A stretch of DNA of 32,466 nt from assembly GCA_903865895.1 (NCBI GenBank), contig CAIPLM010000176.1:1-32466 (forward strand). The letters run 5' to 3'. Positions 23,281 through 30,513 of this stretch are shown here, piece by piece. Under the pieces are notes generated by a model that did not search any database, was not told the DNA's origin, and saw nothing but the letters and a program-made list of their open reading frames with translations. The DNA comes from an uncultured Rhodospirillales bacterium. GTDB taxonomy: Bacteria; Pseudomonadota; Alphaproteobacteria; Acetobacterales; Acetobacteraceae. Both the position numbers and the translations under genes were made by a program. The stretch's first letter is position 1. Each line of letters starts with the position of its first letter.

Positions 23281-24332
23281 TGGCCTGGCGCATCCTGATC
23301 CTCGGCACCGGGTCGATCGCCGAGCGCCACGCGATCAACTTCGCCGCCATCGCCGATTGCGCCCTGGTGGCGGCGGTGGACAATAATGAGGGGCGGGTGA
23401 CCGCCTATGCCGAGCGCCACTCCATTCCGCACCGCTTCACCAGCCTCGAGGCCGCGCTCGCCTGGGGTGAATTCGACGCTGCGGTGAACGCGACGCCCGA
23501 TCCCGTCCACTACCCCACCACCATGCAGATGCTCGCCGCGGGCAAGCACGTGTTCTGCGAAAAGCCGCTGGCGGTGAACCATATCGACGCCACCGCCATG
23601 GCCGAGGCGGCGGAAAAGGCGGGGCTGATCAACATGGTCAACCTCACCTACCGCAACGCGTTCGCCATCCAGAAGGCGCGGGAGATGGTGTCAGCGGGGG
23701 CGATCGGGGCGCTGCGCCATGTCGAGGCGAGCTACCGGCAGAGCTGGCTGGCCGCGAAATACTGGGGCGATTGGCGGGAGGAGGAGCGCTGGCTGTGGCG
23801 GCTCTCCACCGCGCATGGCTCCACCGGCGTGCTCGGCGATGTCGGCGTCCATATCGTCGATTTCGCCACCTTCGGCGCCGGGCTCGACATCGCGGCGCTG
23901 CAGGGCCGGCTGCATACGTTCGACAAGGCACCCGGTGGCGCGATCGGGCCGTACCGCCTGGATGCCAATGATTCGGCGGCGATGACGGTGGAGTTCACCA
24001 ACGGGGCGCTGGGCGTCATCCACATGTCCCGCTACGCCACCGGCCATCGCAATGACCTGTTCCTCACCCTGCACGGCGATCAGGGGGCGCTGCGCATCTG
24101 GGCGGATGCCGATGCCTCGAAGCTCGAGGCCTGTCTCGGCGCCGATATCGAGACGCAGGCCTGGCGGCTGATCGATTGCCCGCCAACCCCGCGCAATGCC
24201 GAGCGCTTCGCCGCGGCCTTGCGCGCGGGGGTGAACGGCACGCCCGATTTCCGCCGGGCCGCCACCGTGCAGCAGGTGCTGGATCGCTGCATCGAGTCTG
24301 ACGCCGAGGGGCGCTGGCTGCGGTTGGGGTAA
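23280..24332 (+). CDS. Gfo/Idh/MocA-family oxidoreductase
   Basis: The 350-residue protein is an NAD(P)-dependent sugar or inositol-type dehydrogenase. The Rossmann glycine motif ILGTGSIAERHA is at the N-terminus, the catalytic-region motif CEKPLAV near residue 95, and DVGVHIVDFATFG, with the usual histidine, near 187. I start it at the ATG overlapping the ThuA stop; the TTG one codon earlier is less likely. ThuA and Gfo/Idh/MocA genes are often neighbours in sugar operons. Here no transporter or kinase accompanies them. It converges on mntH with only 3 bases between the stops. Confidence 0.88.
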   Translation: MAWRILILGTGSIAERHAINFAAIADCALVAAVDNNEGRVTAYAERHSIPHRFTSLEAALAWGEFDAAVNATPDPVHYPTTMQMLAAGKHVFCEKPLAVNHIDATAMAEAAEKAGLINMVNLTYRNAFAIQKAREMVSAGAIGALRHVEASYRQSWLAAKYWGDWREEERWLWRLSTAHGSTGVLGDVGVHIVDFATFGAGLDIAALQGRLHTFDKAPGGAIGPYRLDANDSAAMTVEFTNGALGVIHMSRYATGHRNDLFLTLHGDQGALRIWADADASKLEACLGADIETQAWRLIDCPPTPRNAERFAAALRAGVNGTPDFRRAATVQQVLDRCIESDAEGRWLRLG

Positions 24333-24335
24333 CCC

Positions 24336-25640
24336 TCAGTCGAGGAAGGGGATCGGCACGCCGGTGCTGGTGAGGAGCAGGATGGCGTTCAGCGCCAGCA
24401 CCGCGGCGGTGGCTGTGGTGGCGAGGATGCGCACCAGCCCGGAATTCACGAAGTCGCCCATCACCTTGCGGTCCGAGGTGATCAGCAGCAGCGTGATCAT
24501 CGGCACCGGCAAAGCGAGGCTCAGCACCACCTGGCTCATCACCAGGCTATCCGTCGCGTTGGCGCCGAGCCCGACGACGACGAAAGCCGGCACCATGGTG
24601 AGCGTGCGGCGCAGCCAGAGCGGCGTGCGGATGTGCAGGAAATCCTGCATGATGGTCTGGCCGGCCATGGTGCCGACCACCGAGCTCGACATCCCCGACG
24701 CCAGCAGCGAGGCCATGAACACCGCCGCCGACGCCGCGCCGAGCAGCGGGGCGAGGGTGCGGTAGGCGGTCTCGATCTCCGCCACCTCGGTATGGCCGGG
24801 GTGGAACGTCGTGGCCGCCATCGCCACCATCGCCATGTTCACCAGCCCGGCCAGCCCGAGCGCCACCAGCACCTCGCGGTTGGAGAAACGCAGGATCCGC
24901 CGCCGTTCGCCGTCATCGCGCGCGGGCATGCGGCCCTGGGTGAGCGAGGAATGCAGATAGATCGCATGCGGCATCACGGTGGCGCCGATGATGCCGACGG
25001 CGAGCGAGACGGCGCCCGAATCCGGCAGGCTCGGCACCGCGAGGCCGCGCAGCACGCCGCCCCAATTCGGCGGCGCGATCAGCAGTTCCACCGCGTAGCA
25101 GGCGCCGATCACCAGCACGAATACGGCGATCACGATTTCCAGCGGCCGGAAGCCGCGATTGCCGAGCAGTAGAATGAGGTAGGTGGCCACCCCCGTCACC
25201 GCGAGGCCGGTCATCAAATCCATCCCGAACAGCAGCGAGAGGCCGATGGCGCCACCAAGGAACTCCGCCAGATCGGTCGCCATCGCCGCGATCTCGCTCG
25301 CCACCCACATGGCGATCCGCACGGGGGCGCTGTAGCGGGCGCGGCAATGCGCGGCGAGGCTCATGGCGGTGACGATGCCGAGCTTGGCCGAGAGCGACTG
25401 GAACAGCATCGCCACCAAATTCGCCGCCAGCACCACCCATAGCAGCGCATAGCCATAGCGGGCGCCGGCCTGGATGTTGGTGGCGAAATTCCCGGGGTCC
25501 ATATAGGCGATCGAGGCGATCACCGCGGGGCCGGCGAAGGGCAGAAACGCCATCACCCCCCGCCGCCGCCCCGCCAGCACCTCGCGCCCGGCAGCGACGG
25601 TGCGGACCGACAAATTCCCCCGGAGAGCCGTATCACTCAT
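24336..25640 (-). CDS. mntH: Manganese transporter MntH (NRAMP family)
   Basis: MntH is a proton-coupled Mn(II) importer of the inner membrane. From the ATG at 25640 it has 434 residues and about 11 membrane segments. The metal-site motif MDPGNFATN is in segment 1, and ATVMPHAIYLHSSL in segment 6; both are NRAMP signatures. The frame is open upstream, but that part crosses the promoter and MntR box, so the shorter start is chosen; GGGA lies 8 bases before it. mntR is divergent, indicating repression by Mn-bound MntR. Confidence 0.93.
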   Translation of the reverse strand: MSDTALRGNLSVRTVAAGREVLAGRRRGVMAFLPFAGPAVIASIAYMDPGNFATNIQAGARYGYALLWVVLAANLVAMLFQSLSAKLGIVTAMSLAAHCRARYSAPVRIAMWVASEIAAMATDLAEFLGGAIGLSLLFGMDLMTGLAVTGVATYLILLLGNRGFRPLEIVIAVFVLVIGACYAVELLIAPPNWGGVLRGLAVPSLPDSGAVSLAVGIIGATVMPHAIYLHSSLTQGRMPARDDGERRRILRFSNREVLVALGLAGLVNMAMVAMAATTFHPGHTEVAEIETAYRTLAPLLGAASAAVFMASLLASGMSSSVVGTMAGQTIMQDFLHIRTPLWLRRTLTMVPAFVVVGLGANATDSLVMSQVVLSLALPVPMITLLLITSDRKVMGDFVNSGLVRILATTATAAVLALNAILLLTSTGVPIPFLD

Positions 25641-25675
25641 GTCGTCATCCCGCGTGCCGTGTGGCTTTGGCGCCA

Positions 25676-25697
25676 ATATGTAGCCTCGGTTACAAAT
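25676..25697. promoter_or_regulatory. Candidate MntR box in shared mntH-mntR promoter
   Basis: A 22-base inverted repeat (10-base arms, 8 of 10 paired, 2-base centre) lies between the divergent genes, with ends ATATGT and ACAAAT. It covers part of the mntH -10 and spacer and the possible mntR -10. A 10-base palindrome TTGGCGCCAA (25667-25676) adjoins it. MntR is known to bind palindromes of about this size at mntH; binding here is an inference. Confidence 0.5.
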
Positions 25698-25706
25698 CAC
25701 TGCCAA
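25677..25706 (-). promoter_or_regulatory. Predicted mntH promoter
   Basis: On the minus strand TTGGCA (25706-25701) and TACATA (25682-25677) are 18 bases apart. On the plus strand TTGGCG (25667-25672) and TACAAA (25691-25696), also 18 apart, could serve mntR. The two would overlap, so one bound repressor could control both. Confidence 0.5.
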
Positions 25707-25780
25707 GGATGTGGTTGCGCGAAGATGCTTGTCAAGCCGCCCAGGGTTTGCTCTTGGTGATGTCCAGTTCAGGGAGACCC

Positions 25781-26245
25781 ATGGTGGCGCCACGCAAGCC
25801 ATCCGCGCCGGCCGCCGGCGCCACCGTCATGCCGGCCGAGCCCACCCAGGCGCGCCGCTTCGGCAAGGCGCGCACGGCGCAGGCATCGGCGCTGCTGGAG
25901 GACTACGCCGAACTCATCGCCGACCTCCTGGCCAGCGGCGGCGAAGCGCGGCCGACCGATATCGCGCGCCGCCTCGGCGTCTCCCACGCCACCGCCATCA
26001 AAACCATCGCCCGCCTCAAGCGCGAGGGCCTCGCCACCGCCAAGCCCTATCGCGGCGTCTTCCTCACCGAGGCCGGGGAGGCGCTGGCCGGGCGGGTGCG
26101 AGCACGCCATCGCCTGGTGGTGGACCTGCTGCTCCGCGTCGGCGTGCCGGCCGAGGCTGCCGAGCAGGACGCCGAGGGCATCGAGCACCATGTCAGCGAC
26201 GTCACGCTCATCGCCTTCTCCCGCTTCCTCAACGCGAAGGACTGA
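25781..26245 (+). CDS. mntR: Manganese-responsive repressor MntR
   Basis: This is a DtxR-family regulator that senses Mn(II). The 154-residue length from the ATG at 25781 fits; GGGAG lies 5 bases before it. The order is a variable Pro/Ala-rich start, a helix (LEDYAELIADLL), the winged helix-turn-helix (ARPTDIARRLGVSHATAIK), the wing (PYRGVFLTEAGE) and the dimer/metal region with RHRLVVDLLL and DAEGIEHHVSD, which carries the His and Glu ligands. It lacks the third domain of DtxR, as MntR does. It ends 2 bases before the GFA gene. Confidence 0.92.
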   Translation: MVAPRKPSAPAAGATVMPAEPTQARRFGKARTAQASALLEDYAELIADLLASGGEARPTDIARRLGVSHATAIKTIARLKREGLATAKPYRGVFLTEAGEALAGRVRARHRLVVDLLLRVGVPAEAAEQDAEGIEHHVSDVTLIAFSRFLNAKD

Positions 26246-26247
26246 TC

Positions 26248-26658
26248 ATGGCCCTCACCGGCGGATGCCTCTGCGGCCAGGTGCGCTACAGCGCCGATGC
26301 CGCGCCCGCCTTCCAGGTCGCCTGCCATTGCACCAACTGCCAGAAGCAGTCCGGCGCCGCCTTCTCCGTCAACCTCGGCGTGCCGAAATCCGCCTTCCGC
26401 CACACCGGCACGCTCAAGACCTACGTCGATCGCGGCGACAGCGGCAACCAGGTCCTGCGCCGCTTCTGCCCGGAGTGCGGCTCGCCGATCCTGAGCGAAA
26501 TCGGGCTCGATCCCGGCTTCGTCATCCTCAAGGCCGGCACGCTGGATGACACGTCCATCGTCCGCCCCCAGCGCCACATCTTCTGCGCCAGCCGCCAGGC
26601 CTGGGTGGAACCGCCGGATGGTGTGCCGGCCTATGACCGGGCAACGCCCCCGAGCTGA
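26248..26658 (+). CDS. GFA / CENP-V-fold zinc protein
   Basis: The 136-residue protein belongs to the family named after glutathione-dependent formaldehyde-activating enzyme, although most members have no proven role. Zinc-binding cysteines are seen in GGCLCGQVRYS (residues about 6-16), CHCTNCQKQSG (about 29-39) and FCPECGSP (about 73-80). It starts 2 bases after the mntR stop, so the two are probably co-transcribed. A role in Mn biology is not supported by anything else in the sequence. Confidence 0.87.
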   Translation: MALTGGCLCGQVRYSADAAPAFQVACHCTNCQKQSGAAFSVNLGVPKSAFRHTGTLKTYVDRGDSGNQVLRRFCPECGSPILSEIGLDPGFVILKAGTLDDTSIVRPQRHIFCASRQAWVEPPDGVPAYDRATPPS

Positions 26659-26879
26659 CCCGCTCAGTCCGATACAATTGAAAAAGAACAAATCCACCGG
26701 CCAGGTGATACCGGTCAGCATTGCCCAGCGGTGTGCGGTGGCCCGGGCGCGTTTACCCCCAAGCCACCTTGACTAGAACTTATATAGAACAAAAATATCG
26801 AGACGCAAGACATATTTCGCATGCGTCGGAGGAATCCGCTTCCCTAGCGCCAATCGCGCCGTCAGGTCAGCCGCGGGGG
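26659..26879. other. Intergenic, A/T-rich patch
   Basis: These 221 bases lie between the converging GFA and CoA-transferase genes. About 26765-26825 is markedly A/T-rich against the surrounding DNA and includes TTGACT and TTATATAG. I see no gene and no strong terminator. It may be decayed or foreign DNA. Confidence 0.4.
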
Positions 26880-28091
26880 CTACACGATCCCCTTGTCCCG
26901 CAGTTTGTTGATTTCCCTGGCGCTAATCCCGAGCAGATCGCCGAGGATCTCATCGGTATGCTGCCCCAGCACCGGCGGCGGCACCCGGTAATCGGCCGGC
27001 GTCTCCGACAGCCGCACCGGATTGGCGATCACCTTCACCGGCACCCCGGCGGCGTGATCCATCTCGATCACCATGCCGCGCGCCACCACATGCGGGTCGG
27101 CAAACACCTGCTTCAGCGTGTTGATCGGCCCGCAGCCGATCTTCAGCGCCTCCAGCTTCTCCACCCAATCCGCGGTGGTGCGGGTCCGCATCGTCTCGTT
27201 CAGCGTCTCCGTCACCAGCTTGCGGTTCTGCACCCGCGCCGGATTGGTGGCGAAGCGCTCGTCGTCCAACAAATGCGAAATCCCGAAGGCATCGCAGAAC
27301 CGCTTGAACGTCGGGTCATTGCCAACCGACAGCACGATATGCCCATCGGCCGTCGGAAACACCTGATACGGCACGATATTCGGATGCTGGTTGCCCAGCC
27401 GCGGCGGGTTCTCGCCGGTCGCCAGGTAGTTCATCCCCTGGTTGGCCAGCCACGCCACATGCGTATCCAGCATGCCGATATCCACCTGCTGGCCCTGGCC
27501 GGTCCGTTCCCGATGGCGCAGCGCCGCGAGAATGCCAATGCAGCCATACAGCCCGGCGAACACGTCGGCCACGGGGATGCCCACCTTCTGCGGCTCGCCC
27601 TCGATTTCGCCGGTCAGGCTCATCACCCCGCCCATCGCCTGGATCAGCGCGTCATAGCCCGGCCGCGGCGCGTAAGGCCCGGTCTGCCCGAACCCCGTGA
27701 TGGAGCAGTAGATGATCGACGGAAACGCCTTGTGCACCTGCTCATAGCCGAGCCCGTACTTCGCCAGCGCGCCAACCTTGAAGTTCTCCACCAGGATATC
27801 GGTGTCCTCAAGCAGCCGCTTGATGATCTTCTGCCCCTCGGGCGTCGCGATATCCAGCGTCACCGAGCGCTTATTGCGGTTCACGCCGACGAAATAGGCG
27901 CTCTCCTCGGTGCCCGGCATTGCCGGCGGCGCGAAGCCGCGCGTATCATCGCCGGCGCCGGGCCGCTCGATCTTGATCACCTCGGCGCCCATGTCGCCCA
28001 GCATCTGCGTGCAGGTCGGGCCCGCGAGAACGCGGGTGAGATCGAGTACACGAAGACCCTTCAGCGGGCCGGTGGCGTCCTTGGTGGGCAT
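26880..28091 (-). CDS. CaiB/BaiF (family III) CoA-transferase
   Basis: Family III CoA-transferases move CoA between carboxylic acids in the cytoplasm. The 403-residue protein starts with LRVLDLTRVLAGPTCTQMLG, followed by DMGAEVIKIERPGAGDDTR (CoA binding), SITGFGQTGPYAPRPGYD, and MLDTH, whose Asp is at the place of the catalytic aspartate. FxDPHVVARGM near the C-terminus is also typical. Substrates cannot be read from the sequence. It follows the acyl-CoA dehydrogenase on the same strand, which suggests activation and oxidation of an organic acid. Confidence 0.9.
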   Translation of the reverse strand: MPTKDATGPLKGLRVLDLTRVLAGPTCTQMLGDMGAEVIKIERPGAGDDTRGFAPPAMPGTEESAYFVGVNRNKRSVTLDIATPEGQKIIKRLLEDTDILVENFKVGALAKYGLGYEQVHKAFPSIIYCSITGFGQTGPYAPRPGYDALIQAMGGVMSLTGEIEGEPQKVGIPVADVFAGLYGCIGILAALRHRERTGQGQQVDIGMLDTHVAWLANQGMNYLATGENPPRLGNQHPNIVPYQVFPTADGHIVLSVGNDPTFKRFCDAFGISHLLDDERFATNPARVQNRKLVTETLNETMRTRTTADWVEKLEALKIGCGPINTLKQVFADPHVVARGMVIEMDHAAGVPVKVIANPVRLSETPADYRVPPPVLGQHTDEILGDLLGISAREINKLRDKGIV

Positions 28092-28126
28092 GGTGTCAGA
28101 TATCCATCACTAATACATCGAACCGA

Positions 28127-28155
28127 CTTATAGAAGTGGTCGCGCAGGCGAGCAA
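28127..28155 (-). promoter_or_regulatory. Possible promoter of the CoA-transferase gene
   Basis: On the minus strand TTGCTC (28155-28150) is 17 bases from TATAAG (28132-28127), about 35 bases before the start codon. The -10 is good, the -35 weak. It would let this gene be expressed apart from the dehydrogenase. Confidence 0.35.
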
Positions 28156-28172
28156 AGCAACCTTGCGCGACC
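28138..28172. terminator. Strong hairpin between the two minus-strand genes
   Basis: Arms 28138-28146 and 28164-28172 (GGTCGCGCA and TGCGCGACC) pair perfectly over 9 bases, with two further pairs after a one-base bulge. No T run follows on the minus strand, so it may stabilise an RNA end or weaken read-through and not be a classic terminator. It overlaps the -35 of the possible promoter above. Confidence 0.45.
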
Positions 28173-28177
28173 CCCAA

Positions 28178-29341
28178 CTATTTTCGCGCATCCATCAGCC
28201 GTCGCGCGATCACCATGCGGTGAACCTCGCTCGGCCCCTCATAGATCCGCATGGTCCGCACCTTCTGCATCATCATCTGCAGCGGCAGCTCCCGCGTCAT
28301 CCCCATCGCGCCGAAGGCCTGCATGGCGTGGTCGATCACATCCTGCGCCAGCTCGGTCGCCACCACCTTGATCATCGAGGCCTCGGTGCGCACGTCGCCC
28401 CCGGCATCCTGCTTCGCCGCGGCATGCAGCACCATCAGACGGCACGCATGGATGCGCGTCGCCGCATCGGCGATCCACCACTGCACCGCCTGCCGATCGG
28501 ACAGCTTCTGGCCGAACGTCGTGCGCTGCTTGGCGTGATCGATCAGCATGCCGAGCGCCCGTACCGCCATCCCCGTGCACCAGGCGCCCATCTGCAGCCG
28601 CCGCACCGTCAGGCGCAGCTGCATCGGCGCGAAGCCCTGGCCGATCGCGCCCAGCACCTGAGCGTCCGGCACCCGCAAATTGTCGAACACCAGCTCATAG
28701 GTGCGCTGCCCGCCGATCATGGCGATCTCGCGCTCGATGATGAACCCCGGCGTCCCCTTATCGACCAGGAACGCCGTCACCCCCTCATGCCGCTTCCCCT
28801 CGCCGACCCGCGCCATGACGATGGTGAAATCCACATACGGCACCCGGCTGACCCAGATCTTCCGCCCGTTGATCACCCAATCGTCACCGTCCCTGACCGC
28901 GCGTGTCGTCATCCCCGAAGGGTCCCCGCCGGCGCCGGGCTCGGAAATCGCGATCGCCGATTTCTTCTCGCCCTTGGCATAAGGCAGCATGTAACGCTGC
29001 TTCTGGTCCTCGTTGCAGGCGGCCATCAGCATATGCAGGTTGGGGCTGTCGGGCGGGAAGAAGAACGGGATGCAGGTCCGCCCCAACTCCTCGTTCATCG
29101 CCATCAACGCCACCGTCGGCAAATTGGCGCCGCCGAACTGCTCCGGCACGTCGAGCCCCCACAGCCCGAGCTCCTGGCACTTCGCGTGCAGCCGCATCTC
29201 CTCCTCGGCGGAGAGCCCCATCTTCTCCCCCTTGATTTCCCGCGCCAGCGCGGCGGGCTCCAGCGGGATCAACTCCTGGTCGACAAACTTCGCCACCAGG
29301 TCCCGCAGCATGCGGTGCTCTTCGGACAGTTCAAACATCAT
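28178..29341 (-). CDS. Acyl-CoA dehydrogenase
   Basis: This FAD enzyme oxidises an acyl-CoA at the alpha-beta bond and passes electrons to ETF. The 387-residue length is normal. AIAISEPGAGGDPSGMTT (about residues 128-145) is the first ACAD signature, WVINGRKIWVS the flavin region, and IYEGPSEVHRMVIARRL near the C-terminus holds the glutamate typical of the catalytic base position. The ATG at 29341 follows a strong GGAGGAG site 8 bases upstream; another ATG is the next codon. The start overlaps the stop of the unknown gene before it (ATGATG), so they may be coupled. The acyl substrate is not known. Confidence 0.92.
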   Translation of the reverse strand: MMFELSEEHRMLRDLVAKFVDQELIPLEPAALAREIKGEKMGLSAEEEMRLHAKCQELGLWGLDVPEQFGGANLPTVALMAMNEELGRTCIPFFFPPDSPNLHMLMAACNEDQKQRYMLPYAKGEKKSAIAISEPGAGGDPSGMTTRAVRDGDDWVINGRKIWVSRVPYVDFTIVMARVGEGKRHEGVTAFLVDKGTPGFIIEREIAMIGGQRTYELVFDNLRVPDAQVLGAIGQGFAPMQLRLTVRRLQMGAWCTGMAVRALGMLIDHAKQRTTFGQKLSDRQAVQWWIADAATRIHACRLMVLHAAAKQDAGGDVRTEASMIKVVATELAQDVIDHAMQAFGAMGMTRELPLQMMMQKVRTMRIYEGPSEVHRMVIARRLMDARK

Positions 29342-29934
29342 CGGGCCGTCTCCTCCATGCCCATATCATCGTGGACCACGCCGCGCCGGACAAGCCGTCC
29401 CCCCCGCTCCCCCCTCCGTACACACGAAATCGCCGCCGGAAGCCCCCCTCCGCCGCTGCCCTCCAAGCCCCAATCAAAGCCCTCTCCCCCCACCGGGGGG
29501 AGAGGGTTGGGTGAGGGGGGCAGCCCCGATCCATAAAGCCACCCATCCCCCACCCCGCCGGTACATCGGCCACCCCAATCGCAAGGCCCCGCCACCAGCG
29601 CGAATGCGCGCGGCCGGCGCACCCGCCGCGGCCATATCATCCGCCGCACCAGCGCAAGCCGCCCGGCATCGTTGACGACACGCGCCACCTCCGCCGCCCG
29701 CCCGGCCACCCCCGGCTCCGCCCAGAAGGCAGGGTCGGCCACCACCGCCGCATAGCGCTCGGCCCTCGCCAACTCCCGCTCCAGCCGCACCCGGTGCCGA
29801 TGCCCGGCGCCCATCCCAGCCAACCGCCCGCGCAATCCCGCCACCCGCGCCGACAGGGCGGACTCCACCATCAGGATCAGGCGCAGCACGAGGCGGCGCA
29901 AAATCTCCTGAAGAGGGAAGGGGGCGGATGACAT
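29338..29934 (-). CDS. Unknown Arg-rich protein, end encoded by a repeat
   Basis: I do not recognise this 198-residue protein. It has strong expression signals: TTGACA and TATGTT 17 bases apart, then GGAG six bases before the ATG. The first 110 residues look like a real protein: an amphipathic helix (LQEILRRLVLRLILMVESAL), then Arg/Ala helices (RLERELARAERYAAVV). From about residue 120 the sequence becomes Gly/Pro-rich and is partly encoded by a palindromic repeat (29480-29506), so the original gene may have ended earlier. The stop overlaps the start of the dehydrogenase. No cysteine cluster or signal peptide is seen. Confidence 0.6.
   Translation of the reverse strand: MSSAPFPLQEILRRLVLRLILMVESALSARVAGLRGRLAGMGAGHRHRVRLERELARAERYAAVVADPAFWAEPGVAGRAAEVARVVNDAGRLALVRRMIWPRRVRRPRAFALVAGPCDWGGRCTGGVGDGWLYGSGLPPSPNPLPPVGGEGFDWGLEGSGGGGLPAAISCVRRGERGGRLVRRGVVHDDMGMEETAR
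29480..29506. repeat. REP-like palindrome (CCCTCTCCCC family)
   Basis: Perfect 12-base arms 29480-29491 and 29495-29506 around the loop ACC, followed by GTTGGGTGAGGGGGG. Repeats of this type are scattered between genes in many proteobacteria. Here it lies inside an open reading frame on the minus strand, encoding about residues 143-152 of the unknown protein. Confidence 0.7.
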
Positions 29935-29963
29935 CGGGGCTCCTTGTTGACGATTGAGATGTG

Positions 29964-29992
29964 AACATAAATCGAACAGAGACTAATGTCAA
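29964..29992 (-). promoter_or_regulatory. Promoter of the unknown gene
   Basis: On the minus strand TTGACA (29992-29987, a perfect -35) is 17 bases from TATGTT (29969-29964). The predicted transcript starts about 22 bases before the start codon. It is the best sigma-70-like promoter in the window. Confidence 0.65.
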
Positions 29993-30113
29993 GCGTTCCA
30001 GCCAAATTTTCTTCCAAATTCGTGGAGCGAGTGCAACCCGCCACCCCGCCCCCCAACCGCACCGGTCAAGCCGCCGGGCTCCAACCCTCCCTACGACAAT
30101 CCTTGAAATGCCA

Positions 30114-30142
30114 TTGACAAACCGCCCGCCTCTTGCTTTGAT
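30114..30142 (+). promoter_or_regulatory. Promoter of the arsenic module
   Basis: TTGACA (30114-30119) and TTTGAT (30137-30142) are 17 bases apart. TTCGTGAA, an 8-base palindrome, lies just after (about 30145-30152), a place where ArsR could bind. The start codon follows within 30 bases. Confidence 0.55.
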
Positions 30143-30169
30143 CCTTCGTGAAATATCGGAGTCCCCGGC

Positions 30170-30493
30170 TTGGACAGTTCCGCTGCCGTCAGCGCCCTCG
30201 GCGCCCTCGCCCATGACACGCGGCTCGCCGTGTTCCGCATGCTGGTCGAACGCGGGCCGGATGGGCTGTCCGCCGGGGTGATCGCCGAGCGCCTAGGCAT
30301 CCTGCCCTCCTCGCTCACTTTCCATATCCAGCACCTCCATCGCGCCGGCCTGGTCACCCAGCGCCGCGTCAGCCGCCAGCTCATCTACGCCGCCGACTAC
30401 GCCGCGATGAGCGGCCTGCTCGGCTTCCTCACCGAAAACTGCTGCGGCCGCGCCGATGCGGCCGCCTGCCCGCCGGCCTGCACCGGCACCTGA
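30170..30493 (+). CDS. arsR: ArsR-family repressor with C-terminal cysteines
   Basis: This 107-residue winged-helix repressor is expected to leave its operator when it binds As(III). The start is TTG, supported by CGGAG 8 bases upstream; no in-frame ATG exists before residue 24. The fold shows [14 protein letters not shown], the recognition helix ([21 protein letters not shown]) and the wing ([15 protein letters not shown]). The classic ELCVCDL metal site is absent. Instead C91, C92, C100 and C104 lie at the C-terminus, as in the Acidithiobacillus ferrooxidans type. It is followed 20 bases later by arsM. Confidence 0.88.
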   Translation: MDSSAAVSALGALAHDTRLAVFRMLVERGPDGLSAGVIAERLGILPSSLTFHIQHLHRAGLVTQRRVSRQLIYAADYAAMSGLLGFLTENCCGRADAAACPPACTGT

Positions 30494-30513
30494 ACCCCAA
30501 AAGGAACCCCACC

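Noticed and set aside
26721-29536. Two plus-strand open frames of about 470 codons opposite the CoA-transferase and acyl-CoA dehydrogenase
   Set aside because: Both are rich in His, Arg and Pro with no motif, and mirror well-recognised minus-strand genes.
29474-30214. Minus-strand frame of 246 codons overlapping the unknown gene
   Set aside because: It lacks a ribosome site, is Gly/Arg low-complexity, and competes with a frame that has a promoter and GGAG site.
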